DNA from: Gammaproteobacteria bacterium
Lineage (GTDB): Bacteria; Pseudomonadota; Gammaproteobacteria; Steroidobacterales; Steroidobacteraceae
Direction of reading: 5' to 3'
Length of the DNA stretch: 64,000 nucleotides
Assembly: GCA_017577615.1 (NCBI GenBank)
Contig: PKRE01000004.1
Location: 254,457 to 318,456, forward strand
Made by a program: the position numbers and the translations under genes. The notes beneath the pieces are model-generated. The model did not search any database. It was given only the letters and a program-made list of their open reading frames with translations, and was not told where the DNA came from. Shown one piece after another: positions 9,131 through 19,018 of this stretch. Position 1 is the stretch's first letter. The number at the start of each line of letters is the position of its first letter.

Positions 9131-10519
9131 ATGAGCCTGTTCGATTGTCGCGGTGTCCCGGTATCAACGACCAGCCGCGCATCCTTGGAGCGCTACGAGC
9201 AAGCCGTTGAGCTGTCAGCAGGATACTACTTGGACCCAATGACGGTCATTCAAGAAGCTCTAGAAGAGGAACCGGACTTCGCCGCGGCGCACCTGGTGCG
9301 TGCGGCGCTGGTGGTGACCGCAACAGACAAAGCTGGGGTACCGATGTTGCGCGAGAGTGTTGCTGCAATCGAACGCTTGGGCCGCCGCGCCAACGAACGC
9401 GAGCGCGCACACGCGGCCGCGGCTCGTGCTTGGCTGGAAGGCGATTTCGCCGATGCGGTGTGTCGCTATGGCGACATCCTGCTCGAATACCCCCACGATC
9501 TACTTGCATTGTAAGTCGCGCACTTGGGGGATTTCTACCTCGGGGCGAGTACGATGCTGCGCGACCGTGTCGCCCAGATCTTGCCGCTCTGGGATGCGAG
9601 CACGCCGGGCTACAACTTCGTACTTGGGATGTATGCATTCGGTCTCGAGGAGACGGGTGCATACTCGCGAGCGGAGGATACAGGGCGGCAAGCGCTCGAG
9701 CTCAACCCGCGCGATCCCTGGGCGGTGCACGCTGTCGCGCACGTGATGGAGATGCAAGGTCGTCTACGCGAAGGAGTCAATTGGCTCGTCGAGCGTCAGA
9801 AGGATTGGGCACCGAACAATGGCTTTGCATTTCACAACTGGTGGCATCTTGCGCTCTACCATCTGGACATCGGCAACATCAGCGAGGTGCTGTCGCTATA
9901 CGATTCGCAGATTCGCCCGGCGGATTCCCGGGTTCCGCTCGAGATGATCGACGCCTCTGCGTTGCTGTGGCGGTTGTATCTGCGGGACGTCGACGTCGGA
10001 CATCGTTGGTCCGCTTTGAGCGCTGCCTGGGAATCGTGCGCGGAGGATGCCTACTACGCCTTCAACGACGTGCACGCCGTCATGGCATTCGTCGGTGCAC
10101 AGCAGCTCGACCGCGCGCTGAAGACTTTGGCGGTCATGGAGCGGCGTGCGGCAGACACGGACACCAACGCCGTCATGACCCGAGAGGTAGGGTTGCCAGT
10201 GGCACGTGCGTTGGTGGACTTCGGTGTGGGTCGCTATGAGGCATGTGTGGAGCGCTTGCTGTCGGTGCGCACGGTGACCAACCGTTTTGGCGGCAGCAAT
10301 GCTCAGCGCGACTTGATTCACCTGACGCTGGTCGAAGCGGCCTTGCGCGCCGGGAAGATCAAGCTCGCGCGCGCACTGGCAGCTGAGCGCACGCAGCTGA
10401 AGCCGACGAGCCCGTTCAATTGGCACTTGACTGCCCGCGTTCATGAGTCGATGGGCGAGCACGAGCGCGCAGCGCGCGCGAGAGAAAGCGCCGAAGCCAG
10501 GAGGAGAGTGGTTCTGTGA
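9131..10519 (+). pseudogene. TTC38-like tetratricopeptide protein interrupted by an in-frame TAA
   Basis: A strong ribosome site (GGAGGAG, 7 bases before ATG) starts a frame coding 127 residues, stops at TAA 9512-9514, and continues in the same frame to 10519. Together this is about 462 residues, the length of the TTC38 family. The junction reads PHDLLAL-stop-VAHLGDFYLG, where the family has LLALQVAHL, so a single C-to-T change (CAA to TAA) explains it. There is no frameshift and codon use is unchanged on both sides. The downstream part keeps the histidine-rich motifs AVHAVAHVMEM and FHNWWHLALYHLD. It could be a recent nonsense mutation, a base-call error, a readthrough site, or two polypeptides with reinitiation. 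The biochemical role of TTC38 proteins is poorly known. Confidence 0.8.
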
Positions 10520-10556
10520 GGCTGGAGGCGGGAGACTGGTGACTGTGCTGGAGTCC
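10520..10556. repeat. Heptad repeat array after TPR gene
   Basis: GGCTGGA-GGCGGGA-GACTGGT-GACTGTG-CTGGAGT starts at the base after the TGA stop. G-rich on the coding strand. Confidence 0.75.
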
Positions 10557-10564
10557 GCAGCCCC

Positions 10565-11674
10565 CTATGGCCGATGCTCTCGCGCTAGGTAGGTCTGCGA
10601 CTGCATCTCGATCAAGCGACTTTGCGTGCGCTCGAATTCGAACGCGAGCCGGGTGCCCTGATAGAGCTGGTCGATCGGAGCCGCTGCTGACACGATCAGC
10701 TTGACGGCACGATCGTAGAACTCGTCCACCAGACTGATGAAGCGTCGTGCCTGGTTCTCGAGCTCCGACGTCAACACCGGCACGTCGCTCACGAACACGG
10801 TGTGAAAGCAGCGCGCCAGCTCTATGTAATCGTCCTGGCTCCGTGGGCCGTTGCAGAGCTCGTCGAACGTGAACCAGATCGTGTCGTTCGCCAGCTTGTG
10901 CGCATGTAGGCGTCGATGATTGATCGTGAGCGTCGCACCTGTGCGGCCGGGCTCGCCGGCGATATCGGCGAACAGTCGTTCGAGCTGGTGTGCATGCTCA
11001 GGTTCGCGCGTGACGAACCAAGTGGTCGCGCGTTCGAGCGTCCGCAGACGATAGTCGGGCCCGGCAGGCATGTGCACGACTTCCGTGTGCGTCTTGAGCA
11101 GCTCGATGGCTGGCAGGAAGCGCGCACGTTGCAAGCCGTCCCTGTAAAGATCATCGGGCGGTACGTTCGAGGTTGCCACCAACGAGACGCCGCGCTCGAA
11201 CAATGCGCGAAATAGTGTGCCGAGCAACATCGCATCGGCGATGTCCGAGACGAAGAGCTCGTCGAAGCACACGATCCGCGTGCGCGCCGCGATTCTGTCG
11301 GCAACGCGCTCGAGCGGATCGACCGCATCGCGTTGTCGCTTGAGCTCATCGTGCACGGTCTGCATGAAGCGATGGAAATGACTGCGTTGCTTGTTCTTGA
11401 ACGGCAGGCTGTGGAAGAACAGATCCATTAGCCATGTCTTGCCGCGTCCGACGCCGCCCCACACATATAGGCCGCGCACCGGTGCGCGCTTGCGTTTCGA
11501 GGAGAAGAGCTCCTTGAGAAAGCTTCGCGGCGCGGAGGCGAGCAAACGTGTGCGCAAGTCATCGAGGCGCGCCACGATCATCTCTTGAGCAGGATCGGGT
11601 GCATAGCCCAGCCGTGCGCACTCGGCGCGGTAGAGCGCTGCAACGGAAAGGTCAGGGGAGGGATGGGTCGTCAC
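10565..11674 (-). CDS. zapE: Cell division ATPase ZapE
   Basis: AFG1/ZapE-family P-loop ATPase that binds FtsZ and modulates the Z-ring. Walker A is GGVGRGKTWLMD near residue 72, followed by IVCFDELFVSDIADAM (Walker B) and the ATSNVPP sensor. The start is taken as GTG 11674 (VTTHPSPDLS), giving 369 residues against 375 in E. coli. The frame stays open farther upstream, but that part lies inside the ETF-QO gene and shows no homology. It follows the ETF-QO stop by 31 bp and may share its transcript. No clear Shine-Dalgarno sequence is present. Confidence 0.93.
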   Translation of the reverse strand: MTTHPSPDLSVAALYRAECARLGYAPDPAQEMIVARLDDLRTRLLASAPRSFLKELFSSKRKRAPVRGLYVWGGVGRGKTWLMDLFFHSLPFKNKQRSHFHRFMQTVHDELKRQRDAVDPLERVADRIAARTRIVCFDELFVSDIADAMLLGTLFRALFERGVSLVATSNVPPDDLYRDGLQRARFLPAIELLKTHTEVVHMPAGPDYRLRTLERATTWFVTREPEHAHQLERLFADIAGEPGRTGATLTINHRRLHAHKLANDTIWFTFDELCNGPRSQDDYIELARCFHTVFVSDVPVLTSELENQARRFISLVDEFYDRAVKLIVSAAAPIDQLYQGTRLAFEFERTQSRLIEMQSQTYLAREHRP

Positions 11675-11705
11675 GCTGTGCAACGTACGAAATGGCGGGC
11701 GCGGC

Positions 11706-13319
11706 TCAAAGGTTCTGGTAGTTCGGTCCGGAACCGCCTTCCGGAGTCGTCCAAGTGATGATCTCGTAAGGATCCTTGATGTCGCATGCCTTGCAGTGGA
11801 CGCAATTTGCGGCATTGATCTGCAGTCGCCGGCCTCCTTGTGCGTCTTCGACCATTTCGTAGACGCCGGCTGGGCAGAAACGCTCGCACGGGTTGCCGTA
11901 TTCCGTCGTGCAACGCTCGACGCAAATCGATGTGTCGTGCACCAGGAGATGAACCGGTTGAGATTCATCGTGCACATTACCGGCGAAGAACACCGAGGCG
12001 AGCCGATCGCGCGGTGGCAGCGTACGCTTGACCCAGCCGCGATCGGGAGAGACGTACTCGTCGAGCTTCGCGAGCGCGGATGCATCCGATGTATTGCGGA
12101 GCGTCCAAGGCGTTCTGCCCTTCAGCAGCGCCTCGATGCCGGCATTGACGATTCCAAAGTACAGACCCTTCTTGAACGCTGGCTTGAAATTGCGCACCTG
12201 ATACAGCTCGCGATGTCCTTCGGATGCGCGCCAACGCGCATCGAAGCCGGTGCTCTCACCACGCTCGGCCAAGTGCTCGGCCGCAAGCGTGCCGCAACGA
12301 ATCGCTTGATGAATCCCTTTGATCTTGAAAACGTTCAAGGTCCCGGCTGCATCACCAATCAGCAGCGCACCGGGCATCTCGAGCTTGGGAAGAGATTGGT
12401 AGCCGCCCGCAGCGATTGTGCGCGCGCCGGCAGAGAGGATCTCGCCGCCTTCCAGCAGGTGTTTGACGTGGGGATGATGCTTGAACTGCTGGAACGCCTC
12501 GAACGGCTCCAGACGTGGATCGCGATAATCGAGGCCTACCACATAGCCCACGTAGAGGCGGTCCTCGCTCAGGTGATACACGAAGCTGCCCCCGTACGTG
12601 CCTGCATCGAGCGGCCAGCCGAATGCATGCTCTACTCGACCGGGTTGCACGCGACCGGGCGGCACCTGCCAGAGCTCCTTGAAGCCAAGCCCGAAGGTTG
12701 GCGGATCGATGCCGTCGCGCAAGTTGAACTGCCGCATGAGCTGCTTGGAGATGGAGCCGCGAGATCCCTCGGCCAGCACAGTCGTTCGCGCATGGATCTC
12801 GACGCCGGGCGTGTAGTTGGGTCCCGGTGTTCCATCCTTCTGTAACCCCATGTCGCCGACGCGTATACCTTTGACACGTCGGCCCTCATCGAGCAGCGCT
12901 TCAGCAGCCGCAAAGCCAGCGAACACGTCCACGCCGAGCGCTTCGGCTTGCTCTGCGAGCCAGGGTGTCAGTTGTCCGAGCGAGATGATGAAGTTGCCGC
13001 GGTTGTGCATGGGGCTCAGCTTGACCGCCCAATCAGGCAGCTTGTACGAGCCCGTCCGCGTCAAGAGCCGCACGTCGTCTTCCACGACCGGAATCTTCAT
13101 CCCGGGAAAGTCGGCGCGCCAATTCGGCAGGAGTCGATCGAGCGGGCCCGGCTCGAGCACCGCGCCAGAGATCGAGTGTGCGCCGACGGCAGAGCCCTTC
13201 TCGAGCACGCACACATTGATCTCAGGCTTGAGTTGCTTCAAGCGAATGGCACACGCCAGTCCCGCCGGCCCTGCACCGACGATGACGACGTCGTACTCCA
13301 TCACTTCGCGGTCGGACAT
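11706..13319 (-). CDS. Electron transfer flavoprotein-ubiquinone oxidoreductase
   Basis: A membrane-associated flavoprotein that takes electrons from ETF, itself reduced by acyl-CoA dehydrogenases, and passes them to ubiquinone. It has 537 residues, the family length. The N-terminus has the FAD-binding motif VVIVGAGPAGLACAIRL at 11-27. The C-terminus has the 4Fe-4S ligands in ERFCPAGVYE and CVHCKACDIKDP. Typical signatures include GAHSISGAVLEP and a PNYQNL end. It sits in the run of liu/acyl-CoA genes read leftward, which fits LiuA and the acyl-CoA dehydrogenase at 23440 as ultimate donors. The etfAB genes are not in this window. Confidence 0.96.
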   Translation of the reverse strand: MSDREVMEYDVVIVGAGPAGLACAIRLKQLKPEINVCVLEKGSAVGAHSISGAVLEPGPLDRLLPNWRADFPGMKIPVVEDDVRLLTRTGSYKLPDWAVKLSPMHNRGNFIISLGQLTPWLAEQAEALGVDVFAGFAAAEALLDEGRRVKGIRVGDMGLQKDGTPGPNYTPGVEIHARTTVLAEGSRGSISKQLMRQFNLRDGIDPPTFGLGFKELWQVPPGRVQPGRVEHAFGWPLDAGTYGGSFVYHLSEDRLYVGYVVGLDYRDPRLEPFEAFQQFKHHPHVKHLLEGGEILSAGARTIAAGGYQSLPKLEMPGALLIGDAAGTLNVFKIKGIHQAIRCGTLAAEHLAERGESTGFDARWRASEGHRELYQVRNFKPAFKKGLYFGIVNAGIEALLKGRTPWTLRNTSDASALAKLDEYVSPDRGWVKRTLPPRDRLASVFFAGNVHDESQPVHLLVHDTSICVERCTTEYGNPCERFCPAGVYEMVEDAQGGRRLQINAANCVHCKACDIKDPYEIITWTTPEGGSGPNYQNL

Positions 13320-13393
13320 GTTCTGCTCGCGTTTCCTTAGTCAGTGTCCGCGCAATTGTCTCGCAAAGTAGTGCGACCGGGCAAAGCGGCGTG

Positions 13394-13434
13394 GGCTGGG
13401 GACCGGAGGCTGGCGACCAAAGCTGGAAGCTGAA
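13394..13434. repeat. Heptad repeat array upstream of ETF-QO
   Basis: GGCTGGG-GACCGGA-GGCTGGC-GACCAAA-GCTGGAA on the + strand, thus the C-rich form upstream of the minus-strand ETF-QO gene (75 bp before its start). Confidence 0.75.
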
Positions 13435-13479
13435 CGCGCACTCGCGCTTCAAGTTACGCTGCAGCGTTGAAGAAGGCGC

Positions 13480-14247
13480 TCATCGCGGTGCCATTCGAAT
13501 CGCGCCATCGAGCCGAATGCACTCGCCGTTCAGCATGACGTTCTCGCACAGGTGCACGACGAGTGCGGCGTACTCCTCGGGGCGACCGAGGCGCGCAGGG
13601 AAGGGGACCTGCTTGCTGAGCGAGTCCTGCGCCTCTTGCGGAAGCGCGGCCATCAGCGGCGTCTTGAAGATCCCCGGCGCGATCGTCATCACGCGAATAC
13701 CGCTCGATGCAAGATCGCGCGCCATCGGCAACGTCATGCCGACGATGCCGCCTTTCGAAGCCGAGTAGGCAACTTGCCCGATCTGTCCCTCGAAGGCCGC
13801 CACTGAGGCGGTCATCACGATGAGCCCTCGTTCACCTTCTTCGTTCGGCGTGTTCTTCTGCATGACAGCGCAGGCGGCCTTGCAGACGAGAAGGGTGCCG
13901 ACGAGGTTGATCTCGATCACCTTGCGGAAGAAATCGCCAGGCATGGGCCCTTCCTTGTTGACGATGCGGCGTGGCCATGCGACACCGGCACAATTGACGA
14001 CAAGGTTGAGCCCGCCCATCTCGCGCTGCGCGCGCGCGACGGCCGCATCGACCAATGGCTCTTGCGTGACGTCGACTTCCTCGAAGTGAGCATTCGCTCC
14101 GAGTTGGCTTGCCGCTCGTGCACCGGCGTCGCGATTGACGTCAAACAGCACGACGCGTGCTCCGCCGCCGACGAGCCGCTCTGCCGTCGCCAGTCCCAGC
14201 CCCGACGCGCCGCCGGTGATAATCGCCTTCACTTCGTTGATGCGCAT
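13480..14247 (-). CDS. SDR-family 3-hydroxyacyl-CoA dehydrogenase (type II-like)
   Basis: An NAD-dependent short-chain dehydrogenase of 255 residues. The cofactor motif TGGASGLG is at 11-18, NCAGVA at 85-90, and the catalytic Ser148, Tyr161 and Lys165 are all present (YSASKGG). The pattern VAAFEGQIGQVAYSASKGGI and the late PFPARLGRPEEYA match the HSD17B10/2-methyl-3-hydroxybutyryl-CoA dehydrogenase group, which oxidises 3-hydroxyacyl-CoA in isoleucine and fatty acid breakdown. Its place between liuC and ETF-QO supports that role. The exact substrate cannot be read from sequence. A 70-bp gap separates it from liuC. Confidence 0.88.
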   Translation of the reverse strand: MRINEVKAIITGGASGLGLATAERLVGGGARVVLFDVNRDAGARAASQLGANAHFEEVDVTQEPLVDAAVARAQREMGGLNLVVNCAGVAWPRRIVNKEGPMPGDFFRKVIEINLVGTLLVCKAACAVMQKNTPNEEGERGLIVMTASVAAFEGQIGQVAYSASKGGIVGMTLPMARDLASSGIRVMTIAPGIFKTPLMAALPQEAQDSLSKQVPFPARLGRPEEYAALVVHLCENVMLNGECIRLDGAIRMAPR

Positions 14248-14317
14248 GTTTTCTCCTCAGATTGAACGGCGCCCGAACGCGTGTCACCGTTCGCTGTTAG
14301 CTTCGCCGACCCGCTAA

Positions 14318-15106
14318 TCAAGCATCGCGAATGAGCCACCGCGGCCGCCGCTTCTCCAAGAACGCGCTCAGTCCTTCCTGCCCCTCGTCGCTCATGCGCA
14401 GCTTTGCGAGGAGTTGCGCCGTCTCTTCTTGGAGTGCGTCGCGGTCGTGCTCTGTTTCCAGCTTCCTAACGAGCTGCTTGGCTTCGCGAACCGCGAGCGG
14501 CCCACACGCCAAGACCGCCTCGATGTGCCGTTCCACCTCGCCATCGATGTCTGCCGGTGCGACCGTGCGATGCAAGAGCCCAATGTGTTGCGCCTCGTGG
14601 GCATCGAAAGGCAGCGCCGTCACGAAGAGTCGCCGCGCCTGGCGCGGGCCGATGGCCCGCACGACGTAAGGAGAGATCGTGGCCGGGACGATGCCGAGCC
14701 TCGCTTCACTGAATGCGAGCTTGGCTGTCTCGACACCGATCGCCACGTCGGCACACGCGATCAGGCCGATACCGCCGCCGAACGCATTGCCATTCACGCG
14801 CACGATGAGCGGACGGTCGATCTCATCCAGCGTGCGCAGGCAGCGCGCCAACAGGCGCGCATCCCCGAGATTCTCCTCCTCAGAGAGCTCCCGCATCGAC
14901 CGCATGTATTCAATGTCGGCGCCTGCACAGAAACTCGCGCCCGCACCGGTCAGCACGATCACGCGCACGCGCTCATCGAGCCGGGCATCGAGCAGTGCGG
15001 CGTGCAGAGTCTCGAGAAGCTCTGCGTTCAACGCGTTGTGCTTCTCCGGACGATTCAATGTCAGCGTGAGGACGCCGCGAGCAGAAAGCGAGGTTACGAT
15101 GGGCAT
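14318..15106 (-). CDS. liuC: Methylglutaconyl-CoA hydratase (enoyl-CoA hydratase family)
   Basis: Crotonase-fold enzyme of 262 residues, predicted to hydrate 3-methylglutaconyl-CoA to HMG-CoA in leucine degradation. The oxyanion-hole motif FCAGADIEYM lies near 59-68. VNGNAFGGGIGLIACADVAI and the LiuC-like ARLGIVPATISPYVVRAIG separate it from general beta-oxidation hydratases. Its context after liuA-liuB fits. The ATG has no Shine-Dalgarno sequence; CACAGCC-TAGCGCC-TACAGCC heptads stand directly before it. Confidence 0.9.
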   Translation of the reverse strand: MPIVTSLSARGVLTLTLNRPEKHNALNAELLETLHAALLDARLDERVRVIVLTGAGASFCAGADIEYMRSMRELSEEENLGDARLLARCLRTLDEIDRPLIVRVNGNAFGGGIGLIACADVAIGVETAKLAFSEARLGIVPATISPYVVRAIGPRQARRLFVTALPFDAHEAQHIGLLHRTVAPADIDGEVERHIEAVLACGPLAVREAKQLVRKLETEHDRDALQEETAQLLAKLRMSDEGQEGLSAFLEKRRPRWLIRDA

Positions 15107-15107
15107 G

Positions 15108-15135
15108 GGCTGTAGGCGCTAGGCTGTGAGCTGTC
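15108..15135. repeat. Heptad repeat array against liuC start
   Basis: GGCTGTA-GGCGCTA-GGCTGTG-AGCTGTC, four registers of exact 7-bp period, C-rich on the liuC coding strand. It supplies the stop codon of the 17-codon frame at 15119-15172. Confidence 0.8.
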
Positions 15136-15172
15136 GTAACGCAGCGCGCATCACCTTCCCGCTAGTTCCCAT
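15119..15172 (-). pseudogene. 17-codon ORF, possible acyl-CoA synthetase C-terminal remnant
   Basis: The frame reads MGTSGKVMRAALRQLTA then TAG. It resembles the conserved C-terminal lysine region of AMP-forming acyl-CoA synthetases (E. coli Acs has TRSGKIMRRILRKIA). A near-perfect ribosome site, AGAGGAGGT, lies about 8 bases before the ATG. It fills the gap between liuB and liuC. Either an acyl-CoA synthetase gene was deleted here leaving its tail, or the site drives a short peptide. The similarity is short and could be chance. Confidence 0.35.
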
Positions 15173-15207
15173 GGTGTCGTACCTCCTCTTAATTACAGCC
15201 AGGGCAA

Positions 15208-15242
15208 CCTCAGTCCCGAACCCGAGCCCCCAGCCCATGAGT
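15208..15242. repeat. Heptad repeat after liuB stop
   Basis: CCTCAGT-CCCGAAC-CCGAGCC-CCCAGCC-CATGAGT on the + strand, so the G-rich form begins two bases past the liuB stop. Confidence 0.7.
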
Positions 15243-15244
15243 CG

Positions 15245-16848
<1,604 letters not shown>

Positions 16849-16852
<4 letters not shown>

Positions 16853-18006
16853 GCGCTCGCCTCGAAGATCTCGCGTCCGATCAGCATGCGACGAATCTCG
16901 TTCGTGCCGGCACCGATCTCGTAGAGCTTGGCGTCACGTAGCAGGCGTCCGGTCGGATAGTCGTTGATGTAGCCATTGCCGCCGAGCACCTGGATTGCTT
17001 GCAGCGCCATTTGCGTGGCGCGCTCGGAGGCATATAGGATGCAGCCGGCTGCATCGAAGCGCGTCACACGGCCACGATCGCAGGCGGCTGCAACCGAGTA
17101 GACGTATGCACGGCAGGCGTTCATGTTCGTGTACATGTCCGCGATCTTGCCTTGCATGAGCTGGAACGTGCCGATGGGGCGATTGAACTGCTTGCGCTCG
17201 TGCACGTACGGCAGCACGACATCCAGGCACGCACGCATGATGCCGAGCGGCCCACCGGCGAGCACGACCCGTTCGTAGTCGAGCCCACTCATGAGGACCT
17301 CGATGCCGAGCCCTTCCTTGTGCAGCACGTTCTCGACCGGTACCCGGCAGTTCTCGAACACGAGCTCGCATGTATCCGAGCCTCGCATGCCGAGCTTGTC
17401 GAGCTTTTGCGCCGTGCGAAAGCCGGGCATGCCGCGTTCGATGATGAACGCCGTGATGCCACGCGCACCAAGGTCGGGATCGAGCGTCGCGTAGACGACG
17501 AGAACATCGGCTTCGGGGCCGTTCGTGATCCACATCTTGGAGCCGTTGAGGACGTAGTGATCGCCGCGGCGCTCGGCGCGCGTGCGCATGCTGACGACGT
17601 CCGAGCCCGCGCCGGCCTCGCTCATCGCGAGCGCACCGACGTGCTCGCCGGAGATGAGCTTCGGTAGATACTTGTGCTTCTGCTCGGGCGTGCCCCAGCG
17701 TCGGATCTGATTGACGCACAGGTTGGAATGTGCCCCGTAGGACAGGCCGACCGATGCCGATGCGCGACTGATTTCCTCCATCGCCACGACGTGGGCGAGA
17801 TAGCCGAGACCAGCGCCTCCGAAGGCTTCCTCCACCGTGATGCCCAGCAAGCCGAGCTCACCCATCTTGGGCCACAGCTCGCGCGGGAAACGGTTCTCCC
17901 GATCGATCATGTCGGCGAGCGGCGCGATGAGATCTCGAGCGAAGGCGGCCACGCTCGCGCGCAGCGCTTCGATGTCCTCGCCCAGTCCGAAGTCGAAATC
18001 TTCCAT
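16849..18006 (-). CDS. liuA: Isovaleryl-CoA dehydrogenase
   Basis: FAD enzyme that oxidises isovaleryl-CoA to 3-methylcrotonyl-CoA and reduces ETF. The start is ATG 18006 (MEDFDFGLG) with GGGAGGT five bases upstream, giving 385 residues; a 29-codon upstream extension would run into the divergent promoter. The catalytic base is Glu245 in LDYERVVLAGGPLG, the position unique to isovaleryl-CoA dehydrogenases. The usual late glutamate of other acyl-CoA dehydrogenases is replaced (EIGAGTNEIRR). It is first gene of the leftward liu cluster and faces the GntR gene across a 117-bp control region. Confidence 0.95.
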
Positions 18007-18081
18007 TGGACCTCCCGGCACCGCGAGTGCGACGGCAAGCAGCAACGGCGCCACCGACCGGCGTCTTGTGAAAGTTGTCCT

Positions 18082-18094
18082 ATTGTCCGACAAT
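18082..18094. promoter_or_regulatory. Predicted FadR-type GntR operator
   Basis: ATTGTCCGACAAT is a perfect inverted repeat (6-bp arms, one central base). Its core TTGTCCGACAA fits the FadR-subfamily operator consensus TNGTNNNACNA. It lies 75 bp before the liuA start and 30 bp before the GntR start. A partial TTGTCC copy precedes it at 18075. Autoregulation plus repression of liuA is the natural reading. Confidence 0.7.
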
Positions 18095-18123
18095 CCGACC
18101 GAGTGTCAACGAAGGAAGAGTTG

Positions 18124-18936
18124 ATGGCCCAACCTCGAGCGCGCCGCAGCACAGCCGGAGCGAGTGCCACGTCAACGGCAGCGAAGGCTCATCGTGAGCT
18201 CGAGCCACTGCGTTTCGAGCCGGTGGAGCGCGATCCAGCGTATACACGTGTGGCGCGCGCCATCGAAGCCAAGATTCTGGCGCGCGAGCTGCGCGCCGGC
18301 GACGCGCTGCCTCCGGAAATGGACTTGGCGCAACAGTTCCGCGTGCATCGCTCGACCGTGCGCGAAGCGCTGCGACGCTTGGAAAGTGCCGGTCTCGTCA
18401 AGCGCCCGCCGGGCGCCAAGCGTATGGTCGTGAGTCGACCGGCCGCTGCGGAGCTCGCGTCGGGCATGCGCCATGCGCTCGTGCTGCACGACGTGACATT
18501 CGTGGAAGTGTGGGAGGCGATGATGGTGATTGAGCCGGAGGTGGCGGCGCTTGCTGCTGCACGGCGCGATCAGCAGGATTTGCAAGCGCTGACCGCCGTG
18601 CACGAAGCGTTCAAGTCCTCGCCGAAAGGCGATCCGCATGCCGTTGAGGTCGTCGCGCGCTTCTTCGAGCTGCTCGGGGCCGCAGCGCGTAATCGCGTCT
18701 TGGTGCTCGCCAAGCAGTCACTCGCGCGGGTGTTGGCGCCTTCCTTGGCTCGCATGATCGACAAGGTGCCGCAGGCGCGCTCGCGTATTGCGGATGCGCA
18801 GAGAAGGATCATCGGCGCCGTGCACGACAAGAACGCCGAAGAGGCCCGCCGCTGGATGTCCAAGCACGTGCGCGACTTCAAGCGTGGCTACGAATTGGCG
18901 GGGATTTCGCCAGATACGCCGGTCAGCGTCGACTAA
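18124..18936 (+). CDS. GntR/FadR-family transcriptional regulator
   Basis: DNA-binding regulator of 270 residues. The winged helix spans 40-105 (RAGDALPPEMDLAQQFRVHRSTVREALRRLESAG), the classic GntR pattern; an FCD-type helical ligand domain follows. The ATG at 18124 has GGAAGAG just upstream. The first 25 residues are a basic, low-complexity arm. It is divergent from liuA with the palindromic operator between them. Most characterised liu operons use a MerR-type LiuR, so this is a different regulatory solution. The effector is likely an acyl-CoA or short organic acid, by inference from the FCD fold. Confidence 0.88.
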   Translation: MAQPRARRSTAGASATSTAAKAHRELEPLRFEPVERDPAYTRVARAIEAKILARELRAGDALPPEMDLAQQFRVHRSTVREALRRLESAGLVKRPPGAKRMVVSRPAAAELASGMRHALVLHDVTFVEVWEAMMVIEPEVAALAAARRDQQDLQALTAVHEAFKSSPKGDPHAVEVVARFFELLGAAARNRVLVLAKQSLARVLAPSLARMIDKVPQARSRIADAQRRIIGAVHDKNAEEARRWMSKHVRDFKRGYELAGISPDTPVSVD

Positions 18937-18964
18937 GTAAGAACGTCTTGGTAAGAACGTCTTG
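18937..18964. repeat. Tandem 14-bp duplication
   Basis: GTAAGAACGTCTTG occurs twice head to tail right after the GntR stop; GCAGGAAG then also occurs twice. The unit is two heptads long. Confidence 0.7.
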
Positions 18965-18990
18965 GCAGGAAGTCACATTTGGCAGGAAGG

Positions 18991-19018
18991 GCTCACAGCT
19001 CCAGCCTACAGCCCCTCA
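18991..19018. repeat. Heptad repeat at thiolase 3' end
   Basis: GCTCACA-GCTCCAG-CCTACAG-CCCCTCA. On the minus strand the G-rich form overlaps the last thiolase codons and supplies its TAG stop. Confidence 0.75.

Noticed and set aside
12008..12085. Longer ZapE reading with the start at 12085
   Set aside because: The extra N-terminus lies entirely in the ETF-QO gene and lacks homology; GTG 11674 gives the family length.
18007..18093. 29-codon N-terminal extension of LiuA
   Set aside because: It would cover the operator, while ATG 18006 has an ideal ribosome site and the normal N-terminus.
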